A stretch of DNA of 64,000 nucleotides from JALYTZ01 sp036559125. GTDB taxonomy: Bacteria > Vulcanimicrobiota > Vulcanimicrobiia > Vulcanimicrobiales > Vulcanimicrobiaceae. Under the pieces are notes generated by a model, which worked only from the letters and a program-made list of their open reading frames with translations, searched no databases and was not told the origin of the DNA. Positions 26,015-35,500 of the stretch are shown here, in pieces. Within the stretch, counting starts at the first letter, position 1; each line of letters begins with the position of its first letter. Made by a program: the position numbers and the translations under genes. The stretch covers positions 1-64,000 of the forward strand of contig DATBTT010000017.1 in the NCBI GenBank assembly GCA_036559125.1, written 5' to 3'.

Positions 26015-27172
26015 CTATAGTAGTCGTTCTTGTTGGGCGGTTGGCGGGCTGCCTTTTATGCCCATGTGCCGGTACGCGCCGGCCGTGGCTTTTCGGCCGC
26101 TCGCGGTGCGCACGACGAAACCTTGCTTGAGCAGATACGGTTCGACGACGTCCTCGAGCGTCTCGGCGTCTTCAGTCAGCGTCGCCGCGATCGCTGCCAT
26201 GCCGACGGGTCCGCCCGCGTACTGGTCGATGATGGTCCTCAGAAAGGCGCGGTCGAGGCGATCGAGGCCTAGGGCGTCTACGCCTTCGCGTTCGAGCGCT
26301 TCATCGGCGACTTCGCGCGTAATATGTCCGTTGGCCCGCACTTCGGCAAAATCGCGAACGCGCCGCAATAGCCGGTTCGCGATGCGAGGCGTTCCCCGGC
26401 TGCGGGCGGCGATGGTCTGCGCTCCGTCGGCGTCGATCGGCACTCCCAGCACATCCGAAGAACGTAGAACGATGCGCTCGAGTTCGTCGCAACTGTAATA
26501 GTCGAGATGATGCATGATGCCGAACCGCTCGCGCAACGGCGCCGAAAGCATGCCCGCGCGCGTCGTCGCACCGACCAGCGTGAAGCGTTTGAGCGGCAAC
26601 TTCAACGTTTTCGCGTACGCGCCGCGATCCACGACGAAGTCTATTTGGTAGTCCTCCATCGCCGGATAGAGAAATTCTTCGACCACGCGGCCGAGCCGAT
26701 GAATCTCGTCGATGAAGAGAACGTCGCCTTCTTCGAGCGCGGTGAGAATGCCGACCAGGTCTTTGGGCTTTTCCAGCGTCGGGCCACTCGTGGGTCGCAG
26801 GGCGCGACCCATGTCTTTGGCGATGAGCGCGGCGAGCGTCGTCTTTCCTAAACCGGGCGGTCCGTAGAACAGCACGTGTTCGAGCGGCTCGCCACGCTTG
26901 CGCGCCGCGTCGATCGCGATTTTGAGATTCTCCACGACGATTGTTTGTCCGACGTATTCGTCGAACGAACGTGGCCGCAACGAGGCGCCGTATACCTCGT
27001 CTTCCAGCGAATCGTTCGGGTCCAGCACCCGGTCCAACCCAGCATCCTCGTGTCCGCCCCCGTCATGCCGGTCTTGCCCACCTCTGTCATGCTGAGCTTG
27101 TCCCCCTCTGTCATGCTGAGCTTGTCGAAGCACGTCCTCGGGACCCAGCAGCTTCTTTCGCGCGTCGCTCAC
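26015..27172 (-). CDS. ruvB: Holliday junction branch-migration helicase RuvB
   Basis: ATP-driven motor that pulls DNA through the RuvA-Holliday-junction complex. Of the 385 residues, the catalytic part starts near residue 50 (L-R-P-R-S-F-D-E-Y-V-G-Q). It has Walker A F-Y-G-P-P-G-L-G-K-T-T-L-A, Walker B L-F-I-D-E-I-H-R-L, sensor G-A-T-T-R-A-G, and the winged-helix C-terminus with D-x-Y-A-G-G-P-V-G. The protein is 40-50 residues longer than usual because residues ~13-37 are translated from the dispersed repeat (Q-A-Q-H-D-R-G-G-Q repeated). Start is GTG, overlapping the ruvA stop by 4 bases. The core is intact, so it should work. Confidence 0.95.
   Translation of the reverse strand: MSDARKKLLGPEDVLRQAQHDRGGQAQHDRGGQDRHDGGGHEDAGLDRVLDPNDSLEDEVYGASLRPRSFDEYVGQTIVVENLKIAIDAARKRGEPLEHVLFYGPPGLGKTTLAALIAKDMGRALRPTSGPTLEKPKDLVGILTALEEGDVLFIDEIHRLGRVVEEFLYPAMEDYQIDFVVDRGAYAKTLKLPLKRFTLVGATTRAGMLSAPLRERFGIMHHLDYYSCDELERIVLRSSDVLGVPIDADGAQTIAARSRGTPRIANRLLRRVRDFAEVRANGHITREVADEALEREGVDALGLDRLDRAFLRTIIDQYAGGPVGMAAIAATLTEDAETLEDVVEPYLLKQGFVVRTASGRKATAGAYRHMGIKGSPPTAQQERLL
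27062..27134. repeat. Tandem copies of the dispersed repeat inside ruvB
   Basis: Three ~24-base units are arranged head to tail: GTCATGCCGGTCTTGCCCAC (27062), GTCATGCTGAGCTTGTCCCC (27086) and GTCATGCTGAGCTTGTCGAA (27110). The last one runs on into the palindromic GTCGAAG arm. Unit length is divisible by three, so the ruvB frame is kept. Confidence 0.8.
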
Positions 27173-27792
27173 CGCGCGACTAACGCTTTCTGCCGATAGA
27201 TCTCCGCGAGCAGGGTTTCGGCGTCGCGAATCTGCGGCGCCGCTTCGAGCGTCGTGCGAATCATCGCTTCGGCCTCACCACGTTTGTATTCGAGCTGCAG
27301 CAACACGGCCAGCGCTTCGCCGGCAAAGTCCGGAATCTGCTCTACCTCGGGCGCCGGCGCGTCTTGTATCAATAAGAACTTCGTAACCTTCCCTTGGAGC
27401 TTTGCGACGATATCGCGCGCCTTCTGCTGGCCGATGCCCGGCAACGTCTTTAAAAAGCTATGATCGCCGCGGTCGATGGCCTCGGCGATACGCGACATCG
27501 GTTGCGAGAACGCGCGCGCCGCCGAACGCGGTCCGATCGACGCGACCGAAATCAACGCCTCGAAGAACTCACGCTCGACGGCGTTGGTGAAACCGTAAAA
27601 CGTGAAGCGTCCGGTGTTGCCCTCCATGTTCAACACCGAATGGATCTCCAAGGCCACTTCTTGGCCGGGAGGTGCGACGATCTTCTCGGCGACGCACGGA
27701 GGCAGGTAAATGTCGTATGCGAGTCCGGCGGCATCCAACACGACGTTGGTGTCGGTTCGTTCCAGCAGCGTACCGCGGATGCGCGAAAACAT
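27169..27792 (-). CDS. ruvA: Holliday junction DNA-binding protein RuvA
   Basis: Tetrameric protein that clamps Holliday junctions and loads RuvB. The 207 residues hold an N-terminal OB domain (M-F-S-R-I-R-G-T-L-L-E, then H-S-V-L-N-M-E-G-N), two HhH motifs (P-G-I-G-Q-Q-K-A-R-D-I and the S-V-A-S-I-G-P-R-S-A segment), and a C-terminal RuvB-binding three-helix domain (E-A-L-A-V-L-L-Q-L-E-Y-K-R-G-E-A). All parts are present. It lies between ruvC (5 bases upstream) and ruvB (overlapping). Confidence 0.94.
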   Translation of the reverse strand: MFSRIRGTLLERTDTNVVLDAAGLAYDIYLPPCVAEKIVAPPGQEVALEIHSVLNMEGNTGRFTFYGFTNAVEREFFEALISVASIGPRSAARAFSQPMSRIAEAIDRGDHSFLKTLPGIGQQKARDIVAKLQGKVTKFLLIQDAPAPEVEQIPDFAGEALAVLLQLEYKRGEAEAMIRTTLEAAPQIRDAETLLAEIYRQKALVAR

Positions 27793-27796
27793 CGCG

Positions 27797-28336
27797 TCAG
27801 GCCGTGCGCCGGCGGCGTTTGGGTAGATTCAGCATTTCGGCCGGAAAACGCTGCTCGTGATCGCGCACGTTGATAAACGCCAGGGCCAGCGCGAGCGCAT
27901 CGGAGACGTCGTTGGGTTCGGGCGCGCGACGCAACCCGAGGAGTTCGGTGATCATGAGGTTGACTTGTTCCTTGCGGGCCGCGCCGGAACCCACGAGCGC
28001 GCGTTTTACAAGCGAATGCCCGAGCGTTCGCACTGGAATGCCGTGCTGCGCGCCGGCCAAGCACAAAACGCCGCGCGCATGCCCCATCATGATGGCGGTC
28101 AACGGATTCTTGTACGTGGTGTAGAGTTCTTCGATAACGATCCACTGCGGATTCGTGGCCGTCAGCACGTCGCCGATGCCGGCGTGCAGTTGTCGCAGCC
28201 GCGTCTCGAGCGAACCGCTTGAAGGCGGAGCGACGACGCCGGCTTCGATCAAACGGGCGCTCCCGCGGCCTTGCTCGACGACGCCGTAACCGGTTACGCG
28301 CAAGCCGGGGTCGATGCCCAGAACGCGCAGACTCAT
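27797..28336 (-). CDS. ruvC: Crossover junction endodeoxyribonuclease RuvC
   Basis: Resolves Holliday junctions by paired nicks. The 179 residues have an RNase-H-like fold with the catalytic acids in place: Asp8 in L-G-I-D-P-G-L-R-V-T-G-Y-G, Glu in V-I-E-E-L-Y-T-T-Y-K-N-P, and the C-terminal D-V-S-D-A-L-A-L-A-L. It overlaps the pknB stop by 4 bases and precedes ruvA, the common ruvCAB order. Confidence 0.95.
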   Translation of the reverse strand: MSLRVLGIDPGLRVTGYGVVEQGRGSARLIEAGVVAPPSSGSLETRLRQLHAGIGDVLTATNPQWIVIEELYTTYKNPLTAIMMGHARGVLCLAGAQHGIPVRTLGHSLVKRALVGSGAARKEQVNLMITELLGLRRAPEPNDVSDALALALAFINVRDHEQRFPAEMLNLPKRRRRTA

Positions 28337-30423
28337 TGCGGCGTCGGTTCGCCGGCCTTGTTTACGATAAGATTCACCGTCGCGCCCGGGCTCGTCTGCG
28401 TGCCCACCTCGGGTTCGGTTCGCACGACTTTTCCATCGAAGCCCTCGGCCGAATAGGTGATATTGCCGGGAGTGTATCCCGCCGCGCGTAGCGCCGCTTG
28501 CGCTGCATCCAGCGTCATACCGTTGGTATCGGGAACGGCTCCAGGGACGGAAAGGTACATCGTAACGGTCGAGCCGCGCGCGAGCGCCGTTCCCGGCGCC
28601 GGGTCTTGGCGGATGATCTGCCCGTTGCTCGGGTCGCTGAGGTGGATTTCGTAGTCGAGCTTCGGGGTAAAACCGGCCTGCGCGAGCGCCTGCGTCGCTT
28701 CGTCGGGTCCTTGGCGGCTCAGATCGGGCACTTGCGTCGCGTTGCCGCCGGTACTGACCACGACGTGCACCGAACCGCCGCGCGCGAGCGCCGTCCCCGG
28801 ACTGACGTCTTGCGACGCGATGACGTTGGGCGGCACGTTGTCCATCGACTGCTGCTGTACGATCAGCGTAAAGCCGTCTTGCTGCGCAAGTTTCTGGGCG
28901 GCATCGATCTGCATCGCAACCACGTTGGGCATCGCGACGGGCTGGGGCCCGTTCGAAACGACCAGCGTCACCGTCGAGTTTTGGCGAACGCGCGTTCCCG
29001 GTGACGGCTTTTCCGCGATGACGCTATCTTTGGCGGCGCCGTTGTAGACGCGCTGCTGCTTGACTTTGAATTTGTCGCCCTGAAGGTCTTTCTGCGCATC
29101 GGAGAACGTGTATCCGCGCACGTCGCGCAAACCCACGGTCGGCAACCCGTTACTCACGTACAATTTGACGACCGTACCCTTGGGCACGCTGGAACCGGCC
29201 TGGCGATCCTGGCTGATGACCTTATTGGCCGGAATTGTATCGCTGGAGCGCGGGATGAATTTGTAACTCAACCCCGCATTGACGATCGCTTGCTGCGCCT
29301 GCGAGTCCGTCATGTTGGTATAATCGGCGACGCGCACGTTGTGAGCCAGCGGATTGGGAATGGGTGGATGGCCGAAGAGTATGAATCCCAGCACGATCGC
29401 AAGCGCGAGCACGCCTACCAGCATGGCGGCGATGCGAACGCTACTGCGCGAGGAACGCCGATCGTCTTCGCCGATCGACGTGTACGCGTATGGGCTGTCG
29501 GGCATGCGCGACGGACGAGGCGGCGGTTGCGGCGCCGTTACGGCACCGAACATTTGCGTCGGCGCATCGTCCATGGTGTCGTACGCTGCGTGCGATGGGC
29601 GCTCCCTAGCCTCGCGCAAAGCCGATGCCACTTCACTTGCCGATGCGAATCGGTGTTCGGGGCGTTTTTGCAGTAATTTGTTGACGATCGCGGCGAGCGC
29701 CGGGCTGACGCCGAGCTGCTCGGTATCGATCGTCGGCACCGGATCGCTGATGTGTTTGAGCGCGACGGTAACCGGCGACTCGCCGCTGTACGGAAGTTTT
29801 CCGGTCAACATTTGATAGAGCACGATGCCGACGCTGTAGAGGTCGGAGGTCTCGTGAAGTTTGTGGCCTTGCGCCTGCTCCGGAGAGAGATAGAACACGC
29901 TGCCCATGACCAGTCCCGGCTTGGTCATGGCCATCGTCTGCTGCGAGACCGCGCGAGCGATCCCGAAATCGGAGAGCTTGACGACGTCATCCTTGGTAAC
30001 CAGAATGTTCGCCGGCTTGATGTCCCGATGCAGAAGGCCTTGGCGGTGCGCGTATGCTAGACCGTTGCAAATCTGCGCGGCATAGTCGATCGCTACCGGC
30101 TCGGGTAGCCGTCCGTCGGCCGCTATGATTTCGGCTAACGACGGTCCGTCCACTAATTCCATCACGATGAAATAGGTGTCGTCTTCGCGGCCGACGTCGT
30201 ACGTGTTCACGATGTTCGGATGCGAGAGCTTCGCGGCCGACTCCGCTTCTTGGTAAAAACGCCGGACGAATTCTTCATCCGAAGCGTACTGCGGTCGCAG
30301 CACCTTGATTGCGACGCGACGGCGCAGCAGCGTGTCGGTGCCGCAATAGACGGTCGCCATGCCGCCCTCACCGAGTTTGCTGTCGAGTCGGTACCGGTTG
30401 TTAAAGACGTGCTGCTCGATCAA
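28333..30423 (-). CDS. pknB: PASTA-domain Ser/Thr protein kinase
   Basis: A membrane kinase of about 696 residues that senses cell-wall fragments. The cytoplasmic kinase domain (10-~265) has the Gly loop L-G-E-G-G-M-A-T-V-Y, Lys40, H-R-D-I-K-P-A-N (132-139), D-F-G (152-154) and an activation loop with several Thr/Ser. After a Pro-rich linker comes one membrane helix (A-A-M-L-V-G-V-L-A-L-A-I-V-L-G). Five PASTA repeats then face the periplasm, each ending V-x-L-x-V-S-x-G or similar. I chose TTG at 30423 because it overlaps the penicillin-binding-protein stop in TTGA and the kinase domain starts 10 residues on. The open frame to 30561 is spurious. Confidence 0.93.
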   Translation of the reverse strand: MIEQHVFNNRYRLDSKLGEGGMATVYCGTDTLLRRRVAIKVLRPQYASDEEFVRRFYQEAESAAKLSHPNIVNTYDVGREDDTYFIVMELVDGPSLAEIIAADGRLPEPVAIDYAAQICNGLAYAHRQGLLHRDIKPANILVTKDDVVKLSDFGIARAVSQQTMAMTKPGLVMGSVFYLSPEQAQGHKLHETSDLYSVGIVLYQMLTGKLPYSGESPVTVALKHISDPVPTIDTEQLGVSPALAAIVNKLLQKRPEHRFASASEVASALREARERPSHAAYDTMDDAPTQMFGAVTAPQPPPRPSRMPDSPYAYTSIGEDDRRSSRSSVRIAAMLVGVLALAIVLGFILFGHPPIPNPLAHNVRVADYTNMTDSQAQQAIVNAGLSYKFIPRSSDTIPANKVISQDRQAGSSVPKGTVVKLYVSNGLPTVGLRDVRGYTFSDAQKDLQGDKFKVKQQRVYNGAAKDSVIAEKPSPGTRVRQNSTVTLVVSNGPQPVAMPNVVAMQIDAAQKLAQQDGFTLIVQQQSMDNVPPNVIASQDVSPGTALARGGSVHVVVSTGGNATQVPDLSRQGPDEATQALAQAGFTPKLDYEIHLSDPSNGQIIRQDPAPGTALARGSTVTMYLSVPGAVPDTNGMTLDAAQAALRAAGYTPGNITYSAEGFDGKVVRTEPEVGTQTSPGATVNLIVNKAGEPTPQ

Positions 30424-31826
30424 CTTCGTACGCTCTGCAATGCGACCCGTAGTACGTTGCGCGCGATGGGCGCGGCCACTGCGGCGCCATATCCGGCGTT
30501 CTCGACGACGATGGCAACCGCGATTCGCGGATTCTCCGCCGGCGCGAAGGCGACGAACCACGAATGCGCTGCGCCGACCGGGTTGGTCGCCGTCCCGGTC
30601 TTACCGGCAACGGTCACTCCCGGGATCTGCGCCGAAGTCCCCGTTCCGTGGGCGACGACCGCAACCATCATCTTCTTTACGTTCGCGGCCGTATCCGCCG
30701 AGATGGGGCTGGCAAGCGTCGCGCTGCTGAAGCTGCTGGCGGGGATCCCCGCGCGGACGATCTCGCGAACGATGAATGGCCGCGGCTCCGAACCTCCGTC
30801 CGCAATGGTTGCGGTAATGAGGGCCATGTGTAGCGGAGTCATAAGCAAGGCGCCCTGCCCGAATCCCATTTGCGCGAGTTCGCCGGGAACGATTCCCGCC
30901 TTTGCGGGTACGCGATCGCGCGAAGCGGGCAGCTGCAGGTCCAGCGGGGCGCCGATACCCCACCGATCGAGATAATTGTAGAACGTGTCGGTGCCCATCT
31001 TGAGCGCGATTTGCCCGAAATCCACGTTGCTCGAAAGCGCGAACGCGCCGGTAAGATCCTGAACGCCGGTCGCCTCGCTCTCGTCGTCGTGTAACGTGAA
31101 GTTGCCGATGACCAGATATCCGGGATCGTCGAACGTCGAAGCCATCGTCACGGAACCGGAATCCAGGGCCGACGCGGCGGTGAAGATTTTGAACGTGGAC
31201 CCGGGCGGATAGAGTCCGTCGAGGGCGCGATTGAGCAGTGGGCTGCGTTCGTCGTGATTCAGACTGGGAAATTCATTCGCGAGTGCATTGGGGTCGAAAC
31301 TGGGAACGCTTGCGATCGCAAGAATCGCGCCGGTGCGCGGATCGAGCACGACGCCGGCCGCGCGCGCGTGCGCGCTTAGTTCGCCAAAGAGCGACGCTTG
31401 AATCGCGGGGTCGATGGTGGTGACGACGTCGGCCCCGCGAACGTCGAGCGTCTTGCCCGTCAGCGCCGCGCCGAGATCTTCGAACTGCGAGAGGACGTCC
31501 CCGGTCGTGTCGGGTGGTGAAAGCGAGCGATCGTAGGCGTCCTCGATGCCGCTCGTACCGTAGCGGGGCGAAACGTAACCGACCGTCTGCGCGAGCGACG
31601 CACCTAGGGGATAGGCGCGCTTGCCTTTGAGACTCTGCGCGAGCACCGTTCCGTCACTTGCCAAAATGCGTCCGCGGTGCTGACCCAGCAGCGCGTGCCG
31701 CGGATTGTATGGTTTGGCCGCGAGCCGCGGTCCGGCCACGACCTGGACGTACAGCTGTCGCACGATCAGAATGGCAAACAGCGCGGCGAACAGCGTACCG
31801 ATCCGCGCGATGGTGGCGTTATTCAA
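30420..31826 (-). CDS. Penicillin-binding protein, class B-like transpeptidase
   Basis: A 468-residue monofunctional transpeptidase of the PbpA/FtsI type. It has an N-terminal membrane anchor (residues 8-24), a short dimerisation region, then the penicillin-binding domain with Ser210 in S-T-F-K (210-213), S-S-N (265-267) and K-T-G (409-411). It cross-links peptidoglycan in elongation or division. The TTG start at 31826 overlaps the stop of the upstream gene in TTGA; the frame is open another 77 codons but has no plausible protein there. PbpA next to a PASTA kinase is the classic actinobacterial and Firmicutes pairing. No RodA/FtsW gene is adjacent here. Confidence 0.93.
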   Translation of the reverse strand: MNNATIARIGTLFAALFAILIVRQLYVQVVAGPRLAAKPYNPRHALLGQHRGRILASDGTVLAQSLKGKRAYPLGASLAQTVGYVSPRYGTSGIEDAYDRSLSPPDTTGDVLSQFEDLGAALTGKTLDVRGADVVTTIDPAIQASLFGELSAHARAAGVVLDPRTGAILAIASVPSFDPNALANEFPSLNHDERSPLLNRALDGLYPPGSTFKIFTAASALDSGSVTMASTFDDPGYLVIGNFTLHDDESEATGVQDLTGAFALSSNVDFGQIALKMGTDTFYNYLDRWGIGAPLDLQLPASRDRVPAKAGIVPGELAQMGFGQGALLMTPLHMALITATIADGGSEPRPFIVREIVRAGIPASSFSSATLASPISADTAANVKKMMVAVVAHGTGTSAQIPGVTVAGKTGTATNPVGAAHSWFVAFAPAENPRIAVAIVVENAGYGAAVAAPIARNVLRVALQSVRS

Positions 31827-32554
31827 ACGTCGCGCTCGCGCAGAAGCGTGTAGCCGTCGGGCGAGCGCACCGCCATGTGCGGACGCGCCGCGTCGCGCTC
31901 CATGACTAGTCCGATCGCAGCCTGCGCGGTTTCGTCCTCGACGTCGTTGAGACCGAGGATAACGTCGACGGCGACTTCTTCGAGCAGCGGCGCAGCGACG
32001 TACGCCGCCGCGGGTAGCGTTTCGAAATGTCGCGCTTCGTACCGGCCATTGTGCCACGGACCGCGTTTACCGAACACGGTCTTGTGGTAATCCCACGCGC
32101 ACAGTTGCCGCTCGTTCCAGACGAAATGATCGCGAACGCAGAGTCGCCGGCAAGCGGCGCACTGAACGATCGACTCCGGCGGATGCGCGAGGGCCTCGGC
32201 GACGTCATCGGGGCAGTCCTCGATATTGAGCACGATCGCGTCCTCTAACGCGTCGGGCGGTTCTGCGTGCCACTGCGTGCGCGCGAGTAAATCGATGTCC
32301 CGCATCGGTGCAACGAACGAGCGCTCGTCATCGGACGGAAAGGTCTGATCCACCCAATCGAGCAAGCTCACCGACGCGATTTGCACGTTCTGCCACGTGT
32401 CCCCGATCGCCGATCCGATGGGCGTCACTGCGAGCGGCACCAGCCGCGCGGTGACCATGTTACGTTCCGGAAGCAAGCTGCTGACGAACGCAAGCGTGTT
32501 CGCGTTGCCGCCCAGCAGATAGGCGCGCGGCGTCAGCTTGCCGTCGGCACGCAT
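31823..32554 (-). CDS. Unknown protein with a Cys4-type zinc-binding motif
   Basis: About 243 residues between carB and the penicillin-binding protein. The first half is mixed alpha/beta without a recognised motif. Around residues 145-175 there is C-A-A-C-R-R-L-C and, about 18 residues later, L-C-A-W-D-Y-H-K, a likely zinc ribbon or knuckle. The C-terminus (I-L-G-L-N-D-V-E-D-E-T, then M-A-V-R-S-P-D-G-Y-T-L-L-R) looks like a folded end. The ATG at 32554 overlaps the carB end by 22 bases; the frame is open to 32641. Both downstream genes are wall-related and share overlapping stop-start codons with it, so an accessory role in that pathway is a guess. Confidence 0.6.
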   Translation of the reverse strand: MRADGKLTPRAYLLGGNANTLAFVSSLLPERNMVTARLVPLAVTPIGSAIGDTWQNVQIASVSLLDWVDQTFPSDDERSFVAPMRDIDLLARTQWHAEPPDALEDAIVLNIEDCPDDVAEALAHPPESIVQCAACRRLCVRDHFVWNERQLCAWDYHKTVFGKRGPWHNGRYEARHFETLPAAAYVAAPLLEEVAVDVILGLNDVEDETAQAAIGLVMERDAARPHMAVRSPDGYTLLRERDV

Positions 32555-35500
32555 CGATACTCTTGCAACGTGCGGGGCGGGCCCGCCGTGTTTTCGAGTG
32601 CTTCCGCTAGCGCGCGGGCCGTATCCAGGCTGGTCAGACACGCAATACTCGCTTCGACCGCAGCGCGGCGAATCTTGTAGTTATCGGAAATCTCCCGCTG
32701 TCCGGTAGCATCGTTGATCACCAGGTCCACGCCGCGCGCGTGAATCAAATCGAGAACGTGCGGCGACCCATCCGAAATTTTGTTGACGGGCTCGCACGCG
32801 ATGCCGTTGGATTGAAGGAAATCGTACGTCCCCGGCGTCGCATAGAGGCGGTGCCCGAGCGCCTTGTACCGGCTCAGAATCGGAATCGACTCTTCTTTTT
32901 CCTCGTCGGCGATCGAGACGAGAATTTTGCCGCCGGTGCCGGGTAATTTAATCCCTGCGGCGACGAAACCCTTACGCAGCGCTCCCGCGAAGGTATCGTC
33001 GATACCGAGGACTTCGCCGGTCGATTTCATTTCGGGTCCGAGAATGGTTTCCACTCCGCGCATCTTCGCAAACGAAAAAACGGGAACTTTGACGACGACG
33101 AAGGGGGCGCGCGCGATGAGGCCGACTCCGTACGGCATGTCGCGCAAAGACTCTCCGAGTGCTATGCGCGTTGCGGCGGCGACGAGATTGACGCCGGTCG
33201 CCTTTTGGATGATCGGTACCGTTCGGCTCGCGCGCGGATTGGCTTCGATGATGTAGAGCGCACCTTCGTGAATCACGAATTGAATGTTGATCAGGCCGCG
33301 AATATGTAACTCGCGAGCGATCGCGGTCGTGACGTCGACGATGCGCCGTTCCATCGCCGCGTCGATGGTTTGCGGCGGGTACACACCGATCGAGTCCCCC
33401 GAGTGAATGCCGGCGCGTTCTATGTGCTCGAAAATGCCGGGAATTAGAATGTCGTCGCCGTCGAACGCCGCGTCGACCTCGACCTCAAGGCCGCGCAGAT
33501 ACTTGTCGACCAGCAGCGGAGCGTCGGGAAGAATCGGCGGTGCCGACTCGGCGTACGACGCTAGCTGTCCTTCGTTGTAGACGACTTCCATGCCGCGGCC
33601 GCCCAGGACGTACGACGGTCGCACCAAAACCGGAAAACCGAGTTCGCGCGCGATCGCACGCGCCTCGCGGAAACTGCGGGCCGCTTTCCCTTCGGGCCGC
33701 GCAACGCCCAGACGGTGCAGTGCGGCATCGAACTTCTCGCGGTCCTCTGCCATGTCGAGGCTTGCCCGATCGCTGCCGATGATCCGCACGCCTCTTCGAG
33801 CTAGTTCGCCGGCAAGGTTGATCGCGGTCTGGCCGCCGAAGGCGAGCATCACGCCGCGTGCGCGGGTTGCCGCGTAAGCGGCTTCGACTTCGTCGGCGCC
33901 GGGCGGCTCGAAAATCAGTGCGTCGGAAATATCGAAATCGGTCGACACGGTTTCGGGATTGTTGTTGATGACGACGGGGGAACATCCGGCTTGGCGCAAT
34001 GCCCAGGCCGCGTGCACGCACGAATAGTCGAATTCGATGCCCTGACCGATGCGGATGGGCCCGCTGCCGACCACCACGACGGCGTCGTGCTGGGTAGGGC
34101 GCATTTCGTCGGCTTCCCCGTACGATAAATAGTAATAGGGCGACTTGGCCGGAAACTCCGCCGCCGCAGTGTCCACCATCCGAAACGCCGGCCGCGCACC
34201 GCCCTTCAAATTGAAGGATTGCGTGGAGTAGCCGCACGCGAGTGCGCGCGCCGTATCTCCGGTACCTTCGCGCAGAGAACGCTCTAGTTCGACGAGTTCC
34301 GCGATTTCGTACAGCCAAAACCGGTCGATACCGGACCGTTCCGCAATGCGGTCGATCGTCGCCGGCACGTCCTGCGAGCGATACAGCGTTTCTGCGATCG
34401 CGAAGAGCCGTTCGTGCGTTGGCCTGACGACGACCGCATCGAGTTCGGCGTCGCTCCATTCGCATAGCGCGCTGCCGGTCAGCGTCTCGCGTTTGAGATC
34501 GAGACCTCGCACGGCTTTCATCAGCGCCGCCTGCAGGGTGCGGCCGATGCCCATTGCCTCGCCCGTGGATTTCATCTGCGTGCCGAGGTGCGTATCGGCC
34601 AGCGGGAACTTATCGAAAGGCCAGCGCGGGATTTTGACGACGACGTAATCGAGGGTCGGTTCGTATGCCGCTTTGGTCACGCCCGTAACCGGATTGGGAA
34701 TCTCGTCGAGCGTTTGACCCAGCGCGATGCGCGTGCTGATTTTCGCGATCGGATATCCGGTGGCTTTACTCGCGAGCGCCGAACTGCGCGATACGCGCGG
34801 ATTGACTTCGATGATGCGGTATTCGCTGCGCGTGGCATGAAGCGCGAATTGAATGTTGCAGCCGCCTTGCACGTTCAGCGCACGAATGACGTTGAGGCTC
34901 GAACTGCGCAGCATCTGGTATTCGAGGTCCGAGAGCGTCTGTGAAGGCGCAACGACGATCGAGTCGCCGGTGTGGACGCCGACCGGGTCGATGTTCTCCA
35001 TGTTGCAAACGATGATGCAGTTGCCGGCTCGATCGCGCAGGACTTCGTATTCGACTTCTTTCCAGCCGAGCAGCGACGTTTCGAGCAGCACTTGGTGGAT
35101 GAGGCTCGCGGCGAGCCCGCTTTCGAGCGTCTCGCGCAACTCGGCTTCGTCGTACACGATGCCGCCGCCGGTGCCGCCTAGCGTATACGCCGGTCGCACG
35201 ACCAGCGGATAGCCGGTAATTGCCGCAAACGCGACCCCGGCTTCGATTTCGGTAATGATCTCTGATTCGGGGACCGGCTCGCCGATCTCGATCATCTTCT
35301 GCTTAAAGAGTGCGCGGTCTTCGGCCAACTTGATCGTCTCGACCGGCGTTCCGAGCAGTTCGACGCCGTGCCGGGCCAAAACGCCGGCTTCGTGCAGTTC
35401 GACTGCAAGGTTGAGGCCGGTTTGCCCGCCGAGCGTCGGTAGCAGCGCATCGGGCCGTTCGCGTTCGATGATTTGCTCGATCGACGCAACGGTGAGCGGC

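Noticed and set aside
27047..27134. Short direct repeats resembling a CRISPR array
   Set aside because: Units are only ~24 bases with no unique spacers, lie inside an open reading frame of ruvB, and no cas gene is nearby.
33485..34465. Second frame of about 320 codons inside carB, same strand
   Set aside because: Overlaps the conserved ATP-grasp regions completely; composition is Arg-rich and lacks any motif.
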